A DNA stretch of 64,000 bases from Hymenopus coronatus (taxonomy: Eukaryota > Arthropoda > Insecta > Mantodea > Hymenopodidae). The DNA lies in the NCBI GenBank assembly GCA_030762935.1, contig CM060884.1:74474696-74538695 (forward strand). Reading direction: 5' to 3'. Positions within the stretch are counted from its first letter, which is position 1. Each line of letters starts with the position of its first letter. The position numbers and the translations under genes are program-made. This document shows positions 46,736-56,938 of the stretch, piece after piece. The notes beneath the pieces were generated by a model that was given only the letters and a program-made list of their open reading frames with translations, was not told the DNA's origin and ran no database searches.

Positions 46736-47334
46736 TAATACTTATAGCGATTTAATGTTTGAAGTGAGGTTAGGAAGGCATTATGTACCTAATATAATAT
46801 GTTAATTTGTAGTAAGTAGAGAAAGTCTTGTGAAAGTACACAACACTGCCTATTGTGGATGATGGGATGTAAACTCTAATTCATACTAAATGCAATGCTC
46901 CAGTTAGGGTATGCATCAGGACAAAGTTGGTACTTGAAGGGCTTGTGTTGAAGGAAGATGGACCGACCGTATTTACTAATGAAGCCAGGCTCGTCATTAA
47001 ATTTTAATTTGTTGCCTGTTGTCTTGTTAAGCTACCTCAAGGTCGCCCAATTAAAACTTTTTATTAAAACCACTTCAGTGTTACAGCGCAACTCTGTATA
47101 AATAGCGGCACTCTGAAAATAAATATTTAATAACTCCACGGCCTCTACATAAATGCTTTCTAGGGGATATCACAGCTTTCGTGTTCCATTTAAGTTCATT
47201 GCCCTCGCCTTAAGGCGAAATATCAGTGTCATTTAGAAAATACATAATATCATTTATATCGTAGATATATAATATTGGTGATAGTTTTGTCATGTATCAA
47301 AATGCTAGGTTATATGGCCCTTTAAATAATAATG
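46736..47334. other. Unassigned DNA with one lone GTR R end
   Basis: AAGTAGAGAAAGTCTTGTGA at 46813 is an isolated R-end motif. The remainder is unique-looking, without a frame or fold I can name. Confidence 0.45.
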
Positions 47335-48175
47335 TATACTTTCTCTACATGTACAATGTACATAGTTTATAGAGAACATATTGTATTGCACCCAAAATTC
47401 GATACCAAGATTTCACCGGAAATACATGCTTTGAAACTCATAGAACCCCTAAAAAAAAGCATTTTTAGATAAAAGTCCATATGTATATGTCTATTGGTCT
47501 GTCTGTCTTTGCGTGTGAGACCGTTAAATACCAAACTTGGTATTTAAGTTCGGTATTTTCCAAGGATGTGATTTCTAAAGAAAATCCTCCCACCCCAACT
47601 ATCCTTTACGTGGAACACTTTTCGAAAATTTTGATTTTCTCAAAAATGGCTCTAACAATTTTTATTTAATCTCTTATATTTTAGATATTTTCATGACAAA
47701 TAAAATATGCATCTTCAATTTTTTGGGGCTAGCCTCTGAAGACATATTTAATCTGGAGAATTTTTGGAATTTTGCATAAATGGTAAACCATAAAAGATAG
47801 GCAAAATCTTACTTAACAAAACATGTACATCTCGTTAAAACACACAATTTAAGTTATATATTTTTATGAAGTTGACATTTTTTTAGATATTCTTTGTTAA
47901 AGTTTCAGCTTTAAAATACTTATGCTTTCTCATACAGGAGTTTGTGAACTCTTGTCCATACAAACAAATGAGCTTTAATCGAAGAGTAGCCGGCTTTTAA
48001 AATATTTGACTATCGATTTAGCCTATTGTACTCGCTTATTTCCCGTCTACTGACAATTAAGTAATAAGACTCCTTCTGCTATTTTTTTCTCGATTAGGAT
48101 TAAGTAAATAGATAAGACTTTTAACAGTAATATATTGGAAATATGTAGTAAAAGACATGGGAATGGAACACAGCC
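47335..48175 (+). mobile_element. GTR copy, near full length
   Basis: L end ACTTTCTCTACATGTAC with its hairpin partner TATAGAGAACA. Degenerate GT tract (47478-47514), CCCACCCCAACTATCC near 47589, R third with AACAAATGAGCTTTAATCG, and a decayed R end (GTAGTAAAAGACATGGGAAT). Confidence 0.84.
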
Positions 48176-48269
48176 TTGTTTTAATAAAAATGAGCTATGC
48201 ATTTTCAAAATAATTGAATAAAATCCAGTTTTACAGAAAATGAGCTTATAAATAGATCTTGTCATATTG

Positions 48270-49085
48270 TTAATTTCTCTATCACGTATATACAATGTAT
48301 ACATAGTAGATAAACAAGGTAATGTATTCCATCTAAAAATTCTATACCAAGATTTCACCGGAAATATATATTTTGAGACACCCTGAATCCAAAAATTATT
48401 TTTAGAAAAATGTCTGTTTGTGTATACATATGTGCTGCGGTCAACAAAACATGGTATTTAAGTTCAGTGTCCTCCAAGGGTACAACACTAACATTTTCAA
48501 TAAAATCCCCCTCCTTTACTAAACTTTACATAGAACATTTTTCGAAAATTTTGATTTACCCAAAAATGACTTTATATATTTTGATTAAAATACCGCAAAT
48601 CAAATATTAATACAACGAAAATAAAAAGTGTATTTTTGGGACCAATCATTTGTTCTGGTTGAGTTTTGCATTTTTACATAACGATTAAACTGTAAGAGAT
48701 GGACAAAAACTTAGTACATAAAAAATGTATATCTGCTTAAAACACACAATTTATTTCATATACTTTTTTCGTGGAATTGACAATTTCTAAGATATTCCTT
48801 GTTATTTGTTTCAGATTTAAATTATTTAAAATTTTCTAACGCGGAAAGTTGTAAACTGCTGGCCCTGCATAGAATTGGATCTCAACCACATGACATCCAA
48901 CCTTTAAAATATGAGACTGTCGTTTTAGCCTAGTATACTCTCTTACTTCCCTTCTACTTACAAGGAAGCAAGTCACTTGTGTAACGTTTATGTCCATTAT
49001 CATAAATATGATTGAACAATAGGCTTTTAATGATAATTTGTTAAATGGTTTTATGAATTCCACACAATTCAATACATCTGATTTT
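48270..49085 (+). mobile_element. GTR copy, diverged
   Basis: L end TTTCTCTATCACGTAT; short GT tract at 48414-48432; CCCCCTCCTTTACTAAAC replaces the usual landmark. The R third is close to type B (GCTGGCCCTGCATAG). R end largely eroded. Confidence 0.78.
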
Positions 49086-49154
49086 CTGATTATATACTGC
49101 AAGTATATCAAGAATTATAAGGAGATACGTAAAGGAATAATCAAACAACATCAC

Positions 49155-49620
49155 GCGACTTTGAATTTTCTAGGAATAGGCTCTGAAGAACTCTGGATGA
49201 CTTATGTATAGCTTGTAAACCATACAATATACATAAAAACGTTTTAGATACACAAATATGTTGGTAGGTCTCATTTAAGCAGACAATTTATGCCATATAC
49301 ATTTTCTGTAGCGTTGACTGTATCCGAGATATTCCATGTCATTGGTTTCAATTCTTAACTTCAAGTTTCCTCAAGCGGAAGTAAACTTCCGTTTCTCTCT
49401 TTTCTTTTACAATAAGGAATGCAACATAGAACCGAATTTCAATTGCTTCATAGTCTTTAAATAGCGTGTTCCGTTATTTCCCTTCTACTTACAAGAATGC
49501 AAGTGATAGGGCTATTTCTGATAAATATTTAGAATCATGTAGATAGTAGAATAAACTTTTATAAGAAATATTTGTTTGTAAAACACCTAGAGAAAGTTAT
49601 ATGAATGGAGAACATTATTA
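49155..49620 (+). repeat. GTR right half, type B
   Basis: It begins mid-body at TTTGAATTTTCTAGGAATAG and continues through AGCGGAAGTAAACTTCCG. R end CTAGAGAAAGTTATATGAAT (49588). Confidence 0.82.
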
Positions 49621-49646
49621 TTTTAATATAACTCCAATTGGTATAT

Positions 49647-50612
49647 TATTTTCTCTATACGTACTATGTGCATAGTGCGTAGAGAAGGTATTGTAATGCA
49701 CCCAAAAATTCGATACCGAGATATCACTGGAAATATATCTTTTGAGACCCCCTGATTCCAAAAAAAAAAAACATGTTTAGAAAAATGTCCGTGTGTGTCT
49801 GCATGTGTGTGTGTGCCTGAGGGCACCATTGCTCAAAAATGAAAAGGCCGTTAAAAACAAAATTTGGTATTTAAAATTGGTATCTTCCAAGGATGCGACA
49901 CGAAGATTTTCAAGAAAATTCCCCACACCAAACTACCGTTTACATGGAAAAAATATCAAAAATTTGATTTTCTTAAAAATGGCTCTAACGATTTTGATTA
50001 AAATCTCGTATATTTAAAATATGTACTTGACGAATAAAATGTATATCTTGAATTTTCTGGGAATTGCTTCTGAATACTACTTTATTCATTTAAGGGGGTT
50101 TTGCATTACTGCTAAACTGCAAGAGATGGACAAAAACTTAAAGAAAGTGTAGAGTACATTAAAACACACAATTTATGCTATATATGTTTTTTTTCGTGGT
50201 GTTCATCGTTTTTAAGATATTCCTTGTTCTTGGTTTCAGCTTTGAAAAGCTTATACTTTTCTCATACAGGAATTTGTCGACTCCTGTCCATACAAGCAAA
50301 AGAATTTCAGTCCCATAGCAACCAGTTATTGACTATCACTTTAACCTATGGTACTCCTTTATTTAGCTTCTACTTACAAGGGAGCAAGTAATAAGACTAT
50401 TTCTGCTAATTTTTCTCGATTAGAATGAATTAAATAGAAGCATAAATTTTAACATTAATTTGTTGTAGAGTCGTAGAGAAAGTCATGTGAACGGAACACA
50501 TCAGATTTGTTTCTGATACAGTGGACCACAAAACGTGTATTTTCGGTGAAATATTGAATTTTTTGGTGGAATGCTATCTCTATACTGTATGTATATGATA
50601 GAGAAAGTAAAA
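49647..50612 (+). mobile_element. GTR copy with inverted L cap
   Basis: A complete + copy (L hairpin 49650-49690, GT tract about 49788-49816, R end GTAGAGAAAGTCATGTGAA near 50475) is followed by about 100 bp of inverted L end (50513-50611, ending ATAGAGAAAGTAAAA). The whole unit therefore has L sequence at both termini. Confidence 0.86.
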
Positions 50613-50618
50613 TAATTA

Positions 50619-50687
50619 ATCTGGGTCAGGTTTGAACCGCAACTCCGGAGACAGAAGGCCAGCGCCTAATCGCTCAGCCACCCAGAT
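50619..50687 (-). other. tRNA-like sequence (SINE head or tRNA pseudogene)
   Basis: A 7-bp acceptor stem can form (ATCTGGG with CCCAGAT). Minus strand: A-box-like GTGGCTGAGCGATTAGG and B-box GCGGTTCAAACC. The anticodon arm (CTGGCCTTCTGTCTCCGG) does not fold into a normal 5-bp stem and 7-nt loop, so a working tRNA is unlikely. The word GCGCTGGCCTTCTG is typical of SINE heads. Confidence 0.6.
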
Positions 50688-50690
50688 TGA

Positions 50691-51410
50691 CAATCAAATG
50701 ATGCTTTTGTGCTTGTTAAAGAATACTGAAAATATAAGACGTGTTATTTCTTCGAAATTTCAATATAAGTCAGGAATGACAGCTGCTACTTTAAATTTGT
50801 CACTACATATTTATTTATTCTTAAACATAATTATATTTCGGAGTTTTAAAAACTGAAAACAAAGCAAGACTAACATGGGTAGTTTTTCTTTTCAAGAATA
50901 CATGTAATAACTAAAACACCCAAATATAAATCTGCAAAAAGTGATAAACTAAGTACGTCATAAAACCGCCGAAATGCAAAGTTCAGCTAAGATTGCATTT
51001 TGTAATTGAAACTAGGATTTGCTTATCCTCCGAGAACATACTTCAGCAGCTTTATTCTTCCTCTGGAAAAATAAAATAAGAAAAATAAATTCCTCAACTT
51101 GCAGGGCCTCCTTTCTCCTTGTTCTATTTCAGTTTAATTTAAAAATCTGAAGTAAAACATTGCTTTAATATTTCCCCGCCGTTTCTCGGGCTTGTGAAAT
51201 ATAACCTTAACGGCAATGTCTAAAAGAGTGAAAGGGGGGAAAGCGTTCTTTACCGAATATCCTCTTTTTCAAGGCTTTTTTCTGAGCTCTGATATTTTTA
51301 TTTTTATTCCAGAAGATGTTTCATTATTTAGAGTGTTTACAGTTGTATTCAGGTTTACCTTATTTATATTTCTGCTATTAAAACTAATCTGCCAGTTGAG
51401 GCAGAATTAA
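50691..51410. other. Unassigned AT-rich DNA
   Basis: No repeat match and no recognised product. Frames of 64-74 codons (50632-50856, 51216-51410) are hydrophobic or low-complexity. Confidence 0.4.
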
Positions 51411-51480
51411 TACGAGGGCTCTCCAGAAAGTGACAGACGGTTTTCCATTACTAAATAATAACGAAATGTTAATTGTAAAA
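51411..51480 (+). repeat. Mariner-like terminal sequence
   Basis: TACGAGGGCTCTCCAGAAAG followed by TGACAGACGG resembles the inverted-repeat ends of insect mariner elements. About 70 bp remain before the satellite starts. A plausible continuation lies at 54451-54660. Confidence 0.5.
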
Positions 51481-54115
51481 CAGGAGTTGGATAGTTAGAG
51501 TCAGACTGAAAGATTCAATGCCATAGCCGGGATTTGAACCACGGATCTCCCGGTCTCTAGCCGTGTGTAGGATAGGAGTTGGATAAATACAGTCAGACTG
51601 AAAAATTCAATGCCATAGCCGGGATTTGAACCACGGATCTCCCGGTCTCTAGCCGTGTGTAGGACAAGAATTGGATAAATAGAGTCAGACTGAAAAATTC
51701 AATGCCATAGCCGGGATTTGAACCACGGATCTCCCGGTCTCTAGCCGTGTGTAGGACAGGATTTGGATAGGTAGAGTCAGACTGAAAAATTCAATGCCAT
51801 AGCCGGGATTTGAACCACGGATCTCCCGTCTCTAGCCGTGTGTAGGACAGGAGTTGGATACTTATAGTCAGACTGAAAAATTCAATGCCATAGCCGGGAT
51901 TTGAACAACGGATCTCCCGGTCTCTAGCCGTGTGTAGGACAGGAGTTGGATAGGTAGAGTCAGACTGAAAAATTCAATGCCATAGCCGGGATTTGAACAA
52001 CGGATCTCCCGGTCTCTAGCCGTGTGTAGGACAGGAGTTGGATAGATAGAGTTAGACTGAAAAATTCAATGTCATAGCCAGGATTTGAACCAAGGATCTT
52101 CCGGTCTTTAGCTGTGTGTAGGACAGGAGTTGGATAGGTAGAGTCAGACTGAAACATTCAATGTCATAGCCGGGACTTTAACCACGGATCTCCCGGTCTC
52201 TAGCTGTGTGTAGGACAGGAGTTGGATAGGTAGAGTCAGACTGAAACATTCAATGTCATAGCCGGGACTTTAACCACGGATCTCCCGGTCTCTAGCCGTG
52301 TGTAGGACAGGAGTTGGTTTAGGTAGAGTCAGACTGAAACATTCAATGTCATAGCCGGGACTTTAACCACGGGTCTCCCGGTCTCTAGCCGTGTGTAGGA
52401 CAGGAGTTGGTTTAAGTAGAGTCAGACTGAAACATTCAATGTCATAGCCAGGACTTTAATCACGGATCTCCCGGTCTCTAGCCGTGTGTAGGACAGGAGT
52501 TGGATAGGTAGAGTCAGACTGAAACATTCAATGTCATAGCCGGGACTTTAACCACGGATCTCCCGGTCTCTAGCCGTGTGTAGGACAGGAGTTGGTTTAG
52601 GTAGAGTCAGACTGAAACATTCAATGTCATAGCCAGGACTTTAATCACGGATCTCCCGGTCTCTAGCCGTGTGTAGGACAGGAGTTGGATAGGTAGAGTC
52701 AGACTGAAACATTCAATGTCATAGCCGGGACTTTAACCACGGATCTCCCGGTCTCTAGCTGTGTGTAGGACAGGAGTTGGATAGGTAGAGTCAGACTGAA
52801 CCATTCAATGTCATAGCCATAACTTTAATCACGGATCTCCCGGTCTCTAGCTGTGTGTAGGACAGGAGTTGGATAGGTAGAGTCAGACTGAAACATTCAA
52901 TGTCATAGCCGGGACTTTAACCACGGATCTCCCGGTCTCTAGCCGTGTGTAGGACAGGAGTTGGTTTAGGTAGAGTCAGACTGAAACATTCAATGTCATA
53001 GCCGGGACTTTAACCACGGGTCTCCCGGTCTCTAGCCGTGTGTAGGACAGGAGTTGGTTTAAGTAGAGTCAGACTGAAACATTCAATGTCATAGCCAGGA
53101 CTTTAATCACGGATCTCCCGGTCTCTAGCCGTGTGTAGGACAGGAGTTGGATAGGTAGAGTCAGACTGAAACATTCAATGTCATAGCCGGAACTTTAACC
53201 ACGGATCTCCCGGTCTCTAGCCGTGTGTAGGACAGGAGTTGGTTTAGGTAGAGTCAGACTGAAACATTCAATGTCATAGCCAGGACTTTAATCACGGATC
53301 TCCCGGTCTCTAGCCGTGTGTAGGACAGGAGTTGGATAGGTAGAGTCAGACTGAAACATTCAATGTCATAGCCGGGACTTTAACCACGGATCTCCCGGTC
53401 TCTAGCCGTGTGTAGGACAGGAGTTGGTTTAGGTAGAGTCAGACTGAAACATTCAATGTCATAGCCGGGACTTTAATCACGGATCTCCCGGTCTCTAGCC
53501 GTGTGTAGGACAGGAGTTGGATAGGTAGAGTCAGACTGAAACATTCAATGTCATAGCCGGGACTTTAACCACGGATCTCCCGGTCTCTAGCTGTGTGTAG
53601 GACAGGAGTTGGATAGGTAGAGTCAGACTGAAACATTCAATGTCATAGCCAGGACTTTAATCACGGATCTCCCGGTCTCTAGCCGTGTGTAGGACAGGAG
53701 TTGGATAGGTAGAGTCAGACTGAAACATTCAATGTCATAGCCGGGACTTTAACCACGGATCTCCCGGTCTCTAGCTGTGTGTAGGACAGGAGTTGGATAG
53801 GTAGAGTCAGACTGAAACATTCAATGCCATAGCCGGGACTTTAACCACGGATCTCCCGGTCTCTAGCCGTGTGTAGGACAGGAGTTGGTTTAGGTAGAGT
53901 CAGACTGAAATATTCAATGTCATAGCCAGGACTTTAATCACGGATCTCCCGGTCTCTAGCCGTGTGTAGGACAGGAGTTGGATAAATAGAGTCAGACTGA
54001 AAAATTGAATGCCATAGCCAGGACTTTAATCACGGATCTCCCGGTCTCTAGCCGTGTGTAGGACAGGAGTTGGATAGGTAGAGTTAGACTTTAATCACGG
54101 ATCTCCCGGTCTCTA
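51481..54115 (-). repeat. 92-bp satellite derived from the 3' half of SINE-c, about 28 copies
   Basis: Read on the minus strand, each unit is CTAGAGACCGGGAGATCCG, a B-box region (GTGGTTCAAATCCCGGC in good copies), GCATTGAATTTTTCAGTC, TGACTCTACCTATCCAACTC and CTGTCCTACACACGG. That is the tRNA anticodon/T arms plus the SINE tail. The left six or so units keep the B box (GATTTGAACCACGG on +). Units from about 52150 onward mostly carry GACTTTAACCACGG or GACTTTAATCACGG, which breaks it. Variants alternate (TTGGATAGG/TTGGTTTAGG), giving a super-unit of roughly seven monomers near 645 bp (the CACGGGTCTCCC variant at 52371 and 53018). Confidence 0.93.
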
Positions 54116-54449
54116 GTGGTTGCTCTATCACTGAGCTATGGTATAACTTTGATTTTCTCAACTGACTCGCATGTTTCCCGGTAAACTACAAGATGATCTC
54201 AAATTATTTTGAGGTGGCAACCTCAATGGCGACCTACAGCCCAATACTGTTTGACCACAATAGTTGACTATACAATGAATCCTGAGACTGAAGTACTTAC
54301 AACATAGTAAGTAATTGAGAAATTCAATGCTATGCCGGATGTTGCCATTGTAGCTCAGTGACAGAGCAACCGGCTAGAGACCGAGACATCCGTGGTTTAA
54401 ATCCGGCTATGGCATTGACTTTTTCAGTCTGACTCTACCTATACAACAG
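54085..54449. mobile_element. Two-headed SINE-c
   Basis: A minus-strand tRNA-like head (A box in CTGAGCTATGG at 54131-54141) lies at the satellite edge. Shared upstream sequence follows (CGCATGTTTCCCGG, ATTATTTTGAGGTGGCAAC). Then comes a plus-strand tRNA-like head (TTGTAGCTCAGTGACAGAGC near 54349, B box GTGGTTTAAATCC near 54392) and tail CAGTCTGACTCTACC. Both outer ends are SINE tails pointing outward. Confidence 0.8.
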
Positions 54450-54450
54450 C

Positions 54451-54665
54451 GAAAGATATCAGCAGAAATTTTATTTATAAACTAGCAGTACCTTACTCTA
54501 TTTCTCAACGTAGGCTCCATTCTGTGAAGACGTTTATTGTCACGTGCTACCAGTTTTTCACTGCCGATGTTGCACTTTTCTGCAGTCAAAGAGTTTTTTC
54601 TTTTTTTGAATGCACAAAACTGTTAAACCAATCGAATTTTATAGGTAAATAACGCAAGTGTATAG
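54451..54665. repeat. Probable internal part of a mariner-like element
   Basis: CTATTTCTCAACGTAGGCTCC and AAGACGTTTATTGTCACGTG look like the coding strand complement of a mariner transposase start region and leader. No frame is preserved. It would complete the terminus at 51411, the satellite and SINE having been inserted between. Confidence 0.4.
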
Positions 54666-54672
54666 AGAAAAT

Positions 54673-54922
54673 GTCGCCCTCCGTGGTATAATGGTTACCA
54701 TGCTAGCTTCATATACCCAAGGTCGCGGGTTCAAACTTGGCGGATGGCGATGGATTTCTTCGGCAGTAAAAGTCCATGGCTTCCTTCGGAAGGGAAGTAA
54801 AGTCGTTGGTCCTGTGTCATAGATTTACGGCACGTAAAAGAACTTCAAGAGGCCCCTGAGCCCAGTATAGAATGGAAGGCTGAGAACCACAGCAGTTAAA
54901 GAGCGTCCATAAATAAAACTAC
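54673..54922 (+). mobile_element. SINE-a copy
   Basis: Head GCCCTCCGTGGTATAATGG, B box GGGTTCAAACTTGG (54727-54740), body GGCTTCCTTCGGAAGGGAAG and CTGAGAACCACAGCAG, tail AAATAAAACTA. Closely related to 12999-13281. Confidence 0.9.
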
Positions 54923-54934
54923 GTTTTCATAGTG

Positions 54935-55090
54935 ATAAAGCAACGAACAAATCTTCAGTGAGGAAATTGCGTATACTTTACGAGTAATCAAGGAAGAATC
55001 AGAGTGTAAGATAAAGACTGGAGTGGAAGTTCATCAATCGTCATGGAGAAGTTGAAAGCAAATGTTGATAAAATAATTAAGAAAAGCCGG
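54935..55090 (+). repeat. Block C copy 2
   Basis: It matches the reverse complement of 43565-43705: ATCTTCAGTGAGGAAATTGCG, AATCAAGGAAGAA, AGATAAAGACTGGAG, GCAAATGTTGATAAAATAAT. The frame open in copy 1 is broken here by small indels. Confidence 0.85.
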
Positions 55091-55230
55091 TGTTTCACTC
55101 TGCATCACTTTTTGGATTGTAAAGCATTTCCCAACCGATGCGACTGTGTCACACACTACTACTACTATTACTTACAAAGAAGGGAGTAATAACATCTTTA
55201 TTAGCATGAAGTAGATAAAATATAAGATTT

Positions 55231-56141
55231 TTAATTTCTCTATAGGTGCTATGTACAGAGAAGGTTTTGCACTCCACCCAAACATTCTAAACCGAAATTT
55301 CACCGGAAATATACGTTTTAGGGTCCCCTGCATCCAAAAAAAAAAACATTTTCAGACAAAAGTCCGTGTGTGTGTCCATGTGTCCGTGTGTCTGTGAACA
55401 CGATAACTCAAAAACGAAAGGTCGGTAAAATACCAAACTTGGCATATAAATTTAGTATCTTTCAGGGATGCGACACGAGGCTTTTGATAACATTTTCCCC
55501 ACCCCAAACTACCCTTTACACGGAACGATTCGAAAATTTTGATTTTGTAAAAAATGGCTGTAATGGTTTATTACAATATCGTAAATTAAGGATATTTACC
55601 TGAAAAATAATATGTATATCTTGAATTTTCTGGGAATAGCCTCTGAGGACTACTTTATTCTGGATGACTTTTACGAAATTTTGCATAACTGCTAAAGCGT
55701 AAGAGATGGGAAAAATCCTACCACACAAAAATCAGAGGACGTTAAAACACACACTTTATGTTATAGACATTTTTCTCGTGGAGTTGATTGTTTTTTAGAT
55801 AATCCTTGTTTTTGGTTTCAGCTTTTCTCATCCAGGAATTTTTCAACTCCATACAAACAAAGGAACTTCAGTCACATAGCAACCAACTTTTGACTATCAC
55901 TTTAACCTATGGTACTTCGGTTCTACTTACAAGGAAGCAAGTAATAAAATTTTTTCTGCTATTTTTTTGTCCATTAGCACAAAGTAAAGAGAAGTATGAG
56001 CTTTTTAATTATAATTTGTTGCAGAGATGTAGGGAAAGTCATGTGAATGGAACACATTAGATTTTTATGTGAAATCCCGACTTAGAGTTTTCGAATGCAA
56101 TACCTTCTCTATTCTCTATGTATATAGTGCATATAAAGTAG
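55231..56141 (+). mobile_element. GTR copy with short inverted L cap
   Basis: L end TTTCTCTATAGGTGCTATG, GT tract GTGTGTGTGTCCATGTGTCC (55365-55384), CCCCACCCCAAACTACCC near 55497, R end AGGGAAAGTCATGTGAATGG (56031). It closes with an inverted L fragment (56067-56141). Confidence 0.86.
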
Positions 56142-56938
56142 AAATAATAATAATTATAATAATAACAGTAAGGTTATCAGCTAAATGCGTATTGACGTCA
56201 CATATTCCCTTGAAGCGCAGTTTCAAATCCATGAAACTTTGCCGAGCACACTTTGTTACCTTATTTACTGAAGAAGCAATAGACAAATCAGCGCTCTCGT
56301 TTCGTGACTAAAGAGTCATAAGTTGAATTAATAAGTACAAAAGGATTCATTAGCTCAAAATGGAATAAGAGCGTCTCTCATCCTACGCTTTTCGCGGAGC
56401 ATTTGTTTACAGGTCTCTCATCTTGAATGCGATGAACTCATTCCCTTTATATCCAGTTTAATAATTATGAAGCTGGATCCAATTAATGAAAAAGTTTCGG
56501 CGGAAATGCAAGGCAGTGGAACAGCATCTTTGCGTTTTGTGAGGTAAGTGCGGTTCTTCAGCGATCACTGTACTTCACTTTTCATTCCGGAGTAGCGTAT
56601 TCATTTACTGAAACAAAGGAGCGAACTTAGGCCCGCAATTAAAACTTTTCTTCTTTCTCAGAGAAAATACCTGCTGTTTTATACAACCTTTGCTCTCTTT
56701 CAATACAAATGCGCCCACGTTTTCAAAACAAGGAGGTTATTAATTCCAAATCTTCTCGGGCTTCTAGCCAGGTAAAAACTTGGCTTGACACCAACGTTTC
56801 GAAGAAGTGCATCTTCCTGTCTTCAGGGTGGTATGCTTATTTGCTTTCTGCGCACAATGCAAGGACATGCATTAATGGTATATATAGCTGCATGGGCTTA
56901 TTCCGTGCGTAAACTTTCAAACAGACTCTTTATACAGT
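56142..56938. other. Unassigned DNA containing a hammerhead-like motif
   Basis: Unique-looking. Short (AAT)n start, then mixed composition. A 67-codon frame (56709-56912) has no domain. The region 56750-56840 carries the ribozyme-like motif listed separately and may be a remnant of a Penelope-like or related retroelement. Confidence 0.4.
56787..56826 (-). other. Hammerhead-ribozyme-like motif, probably decayed
   Basis: Minus strand: CTGAAGA (fits the CUGANGA core), a stem AGGAAG/CTTCTT around loop ATGCA, GAAA, then a very short stem CG-TTGG-TG and GTC, the usual cleavage triplet. This order matches hammerhead motifs of Penelope-like elements, which have a minimal stem III. Against it: a C-C mismatch at the base of stem II, and no convincing stem I from flanking sequence. 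Activity is unlikely as it stands. Confidence 0.4.

Noticed and set aside
50619..50687. Functional tRNA gene
   Set aside because: The acceptor stem pairs, but the anticodon arm cannot fold normally and the words match SINE heads.
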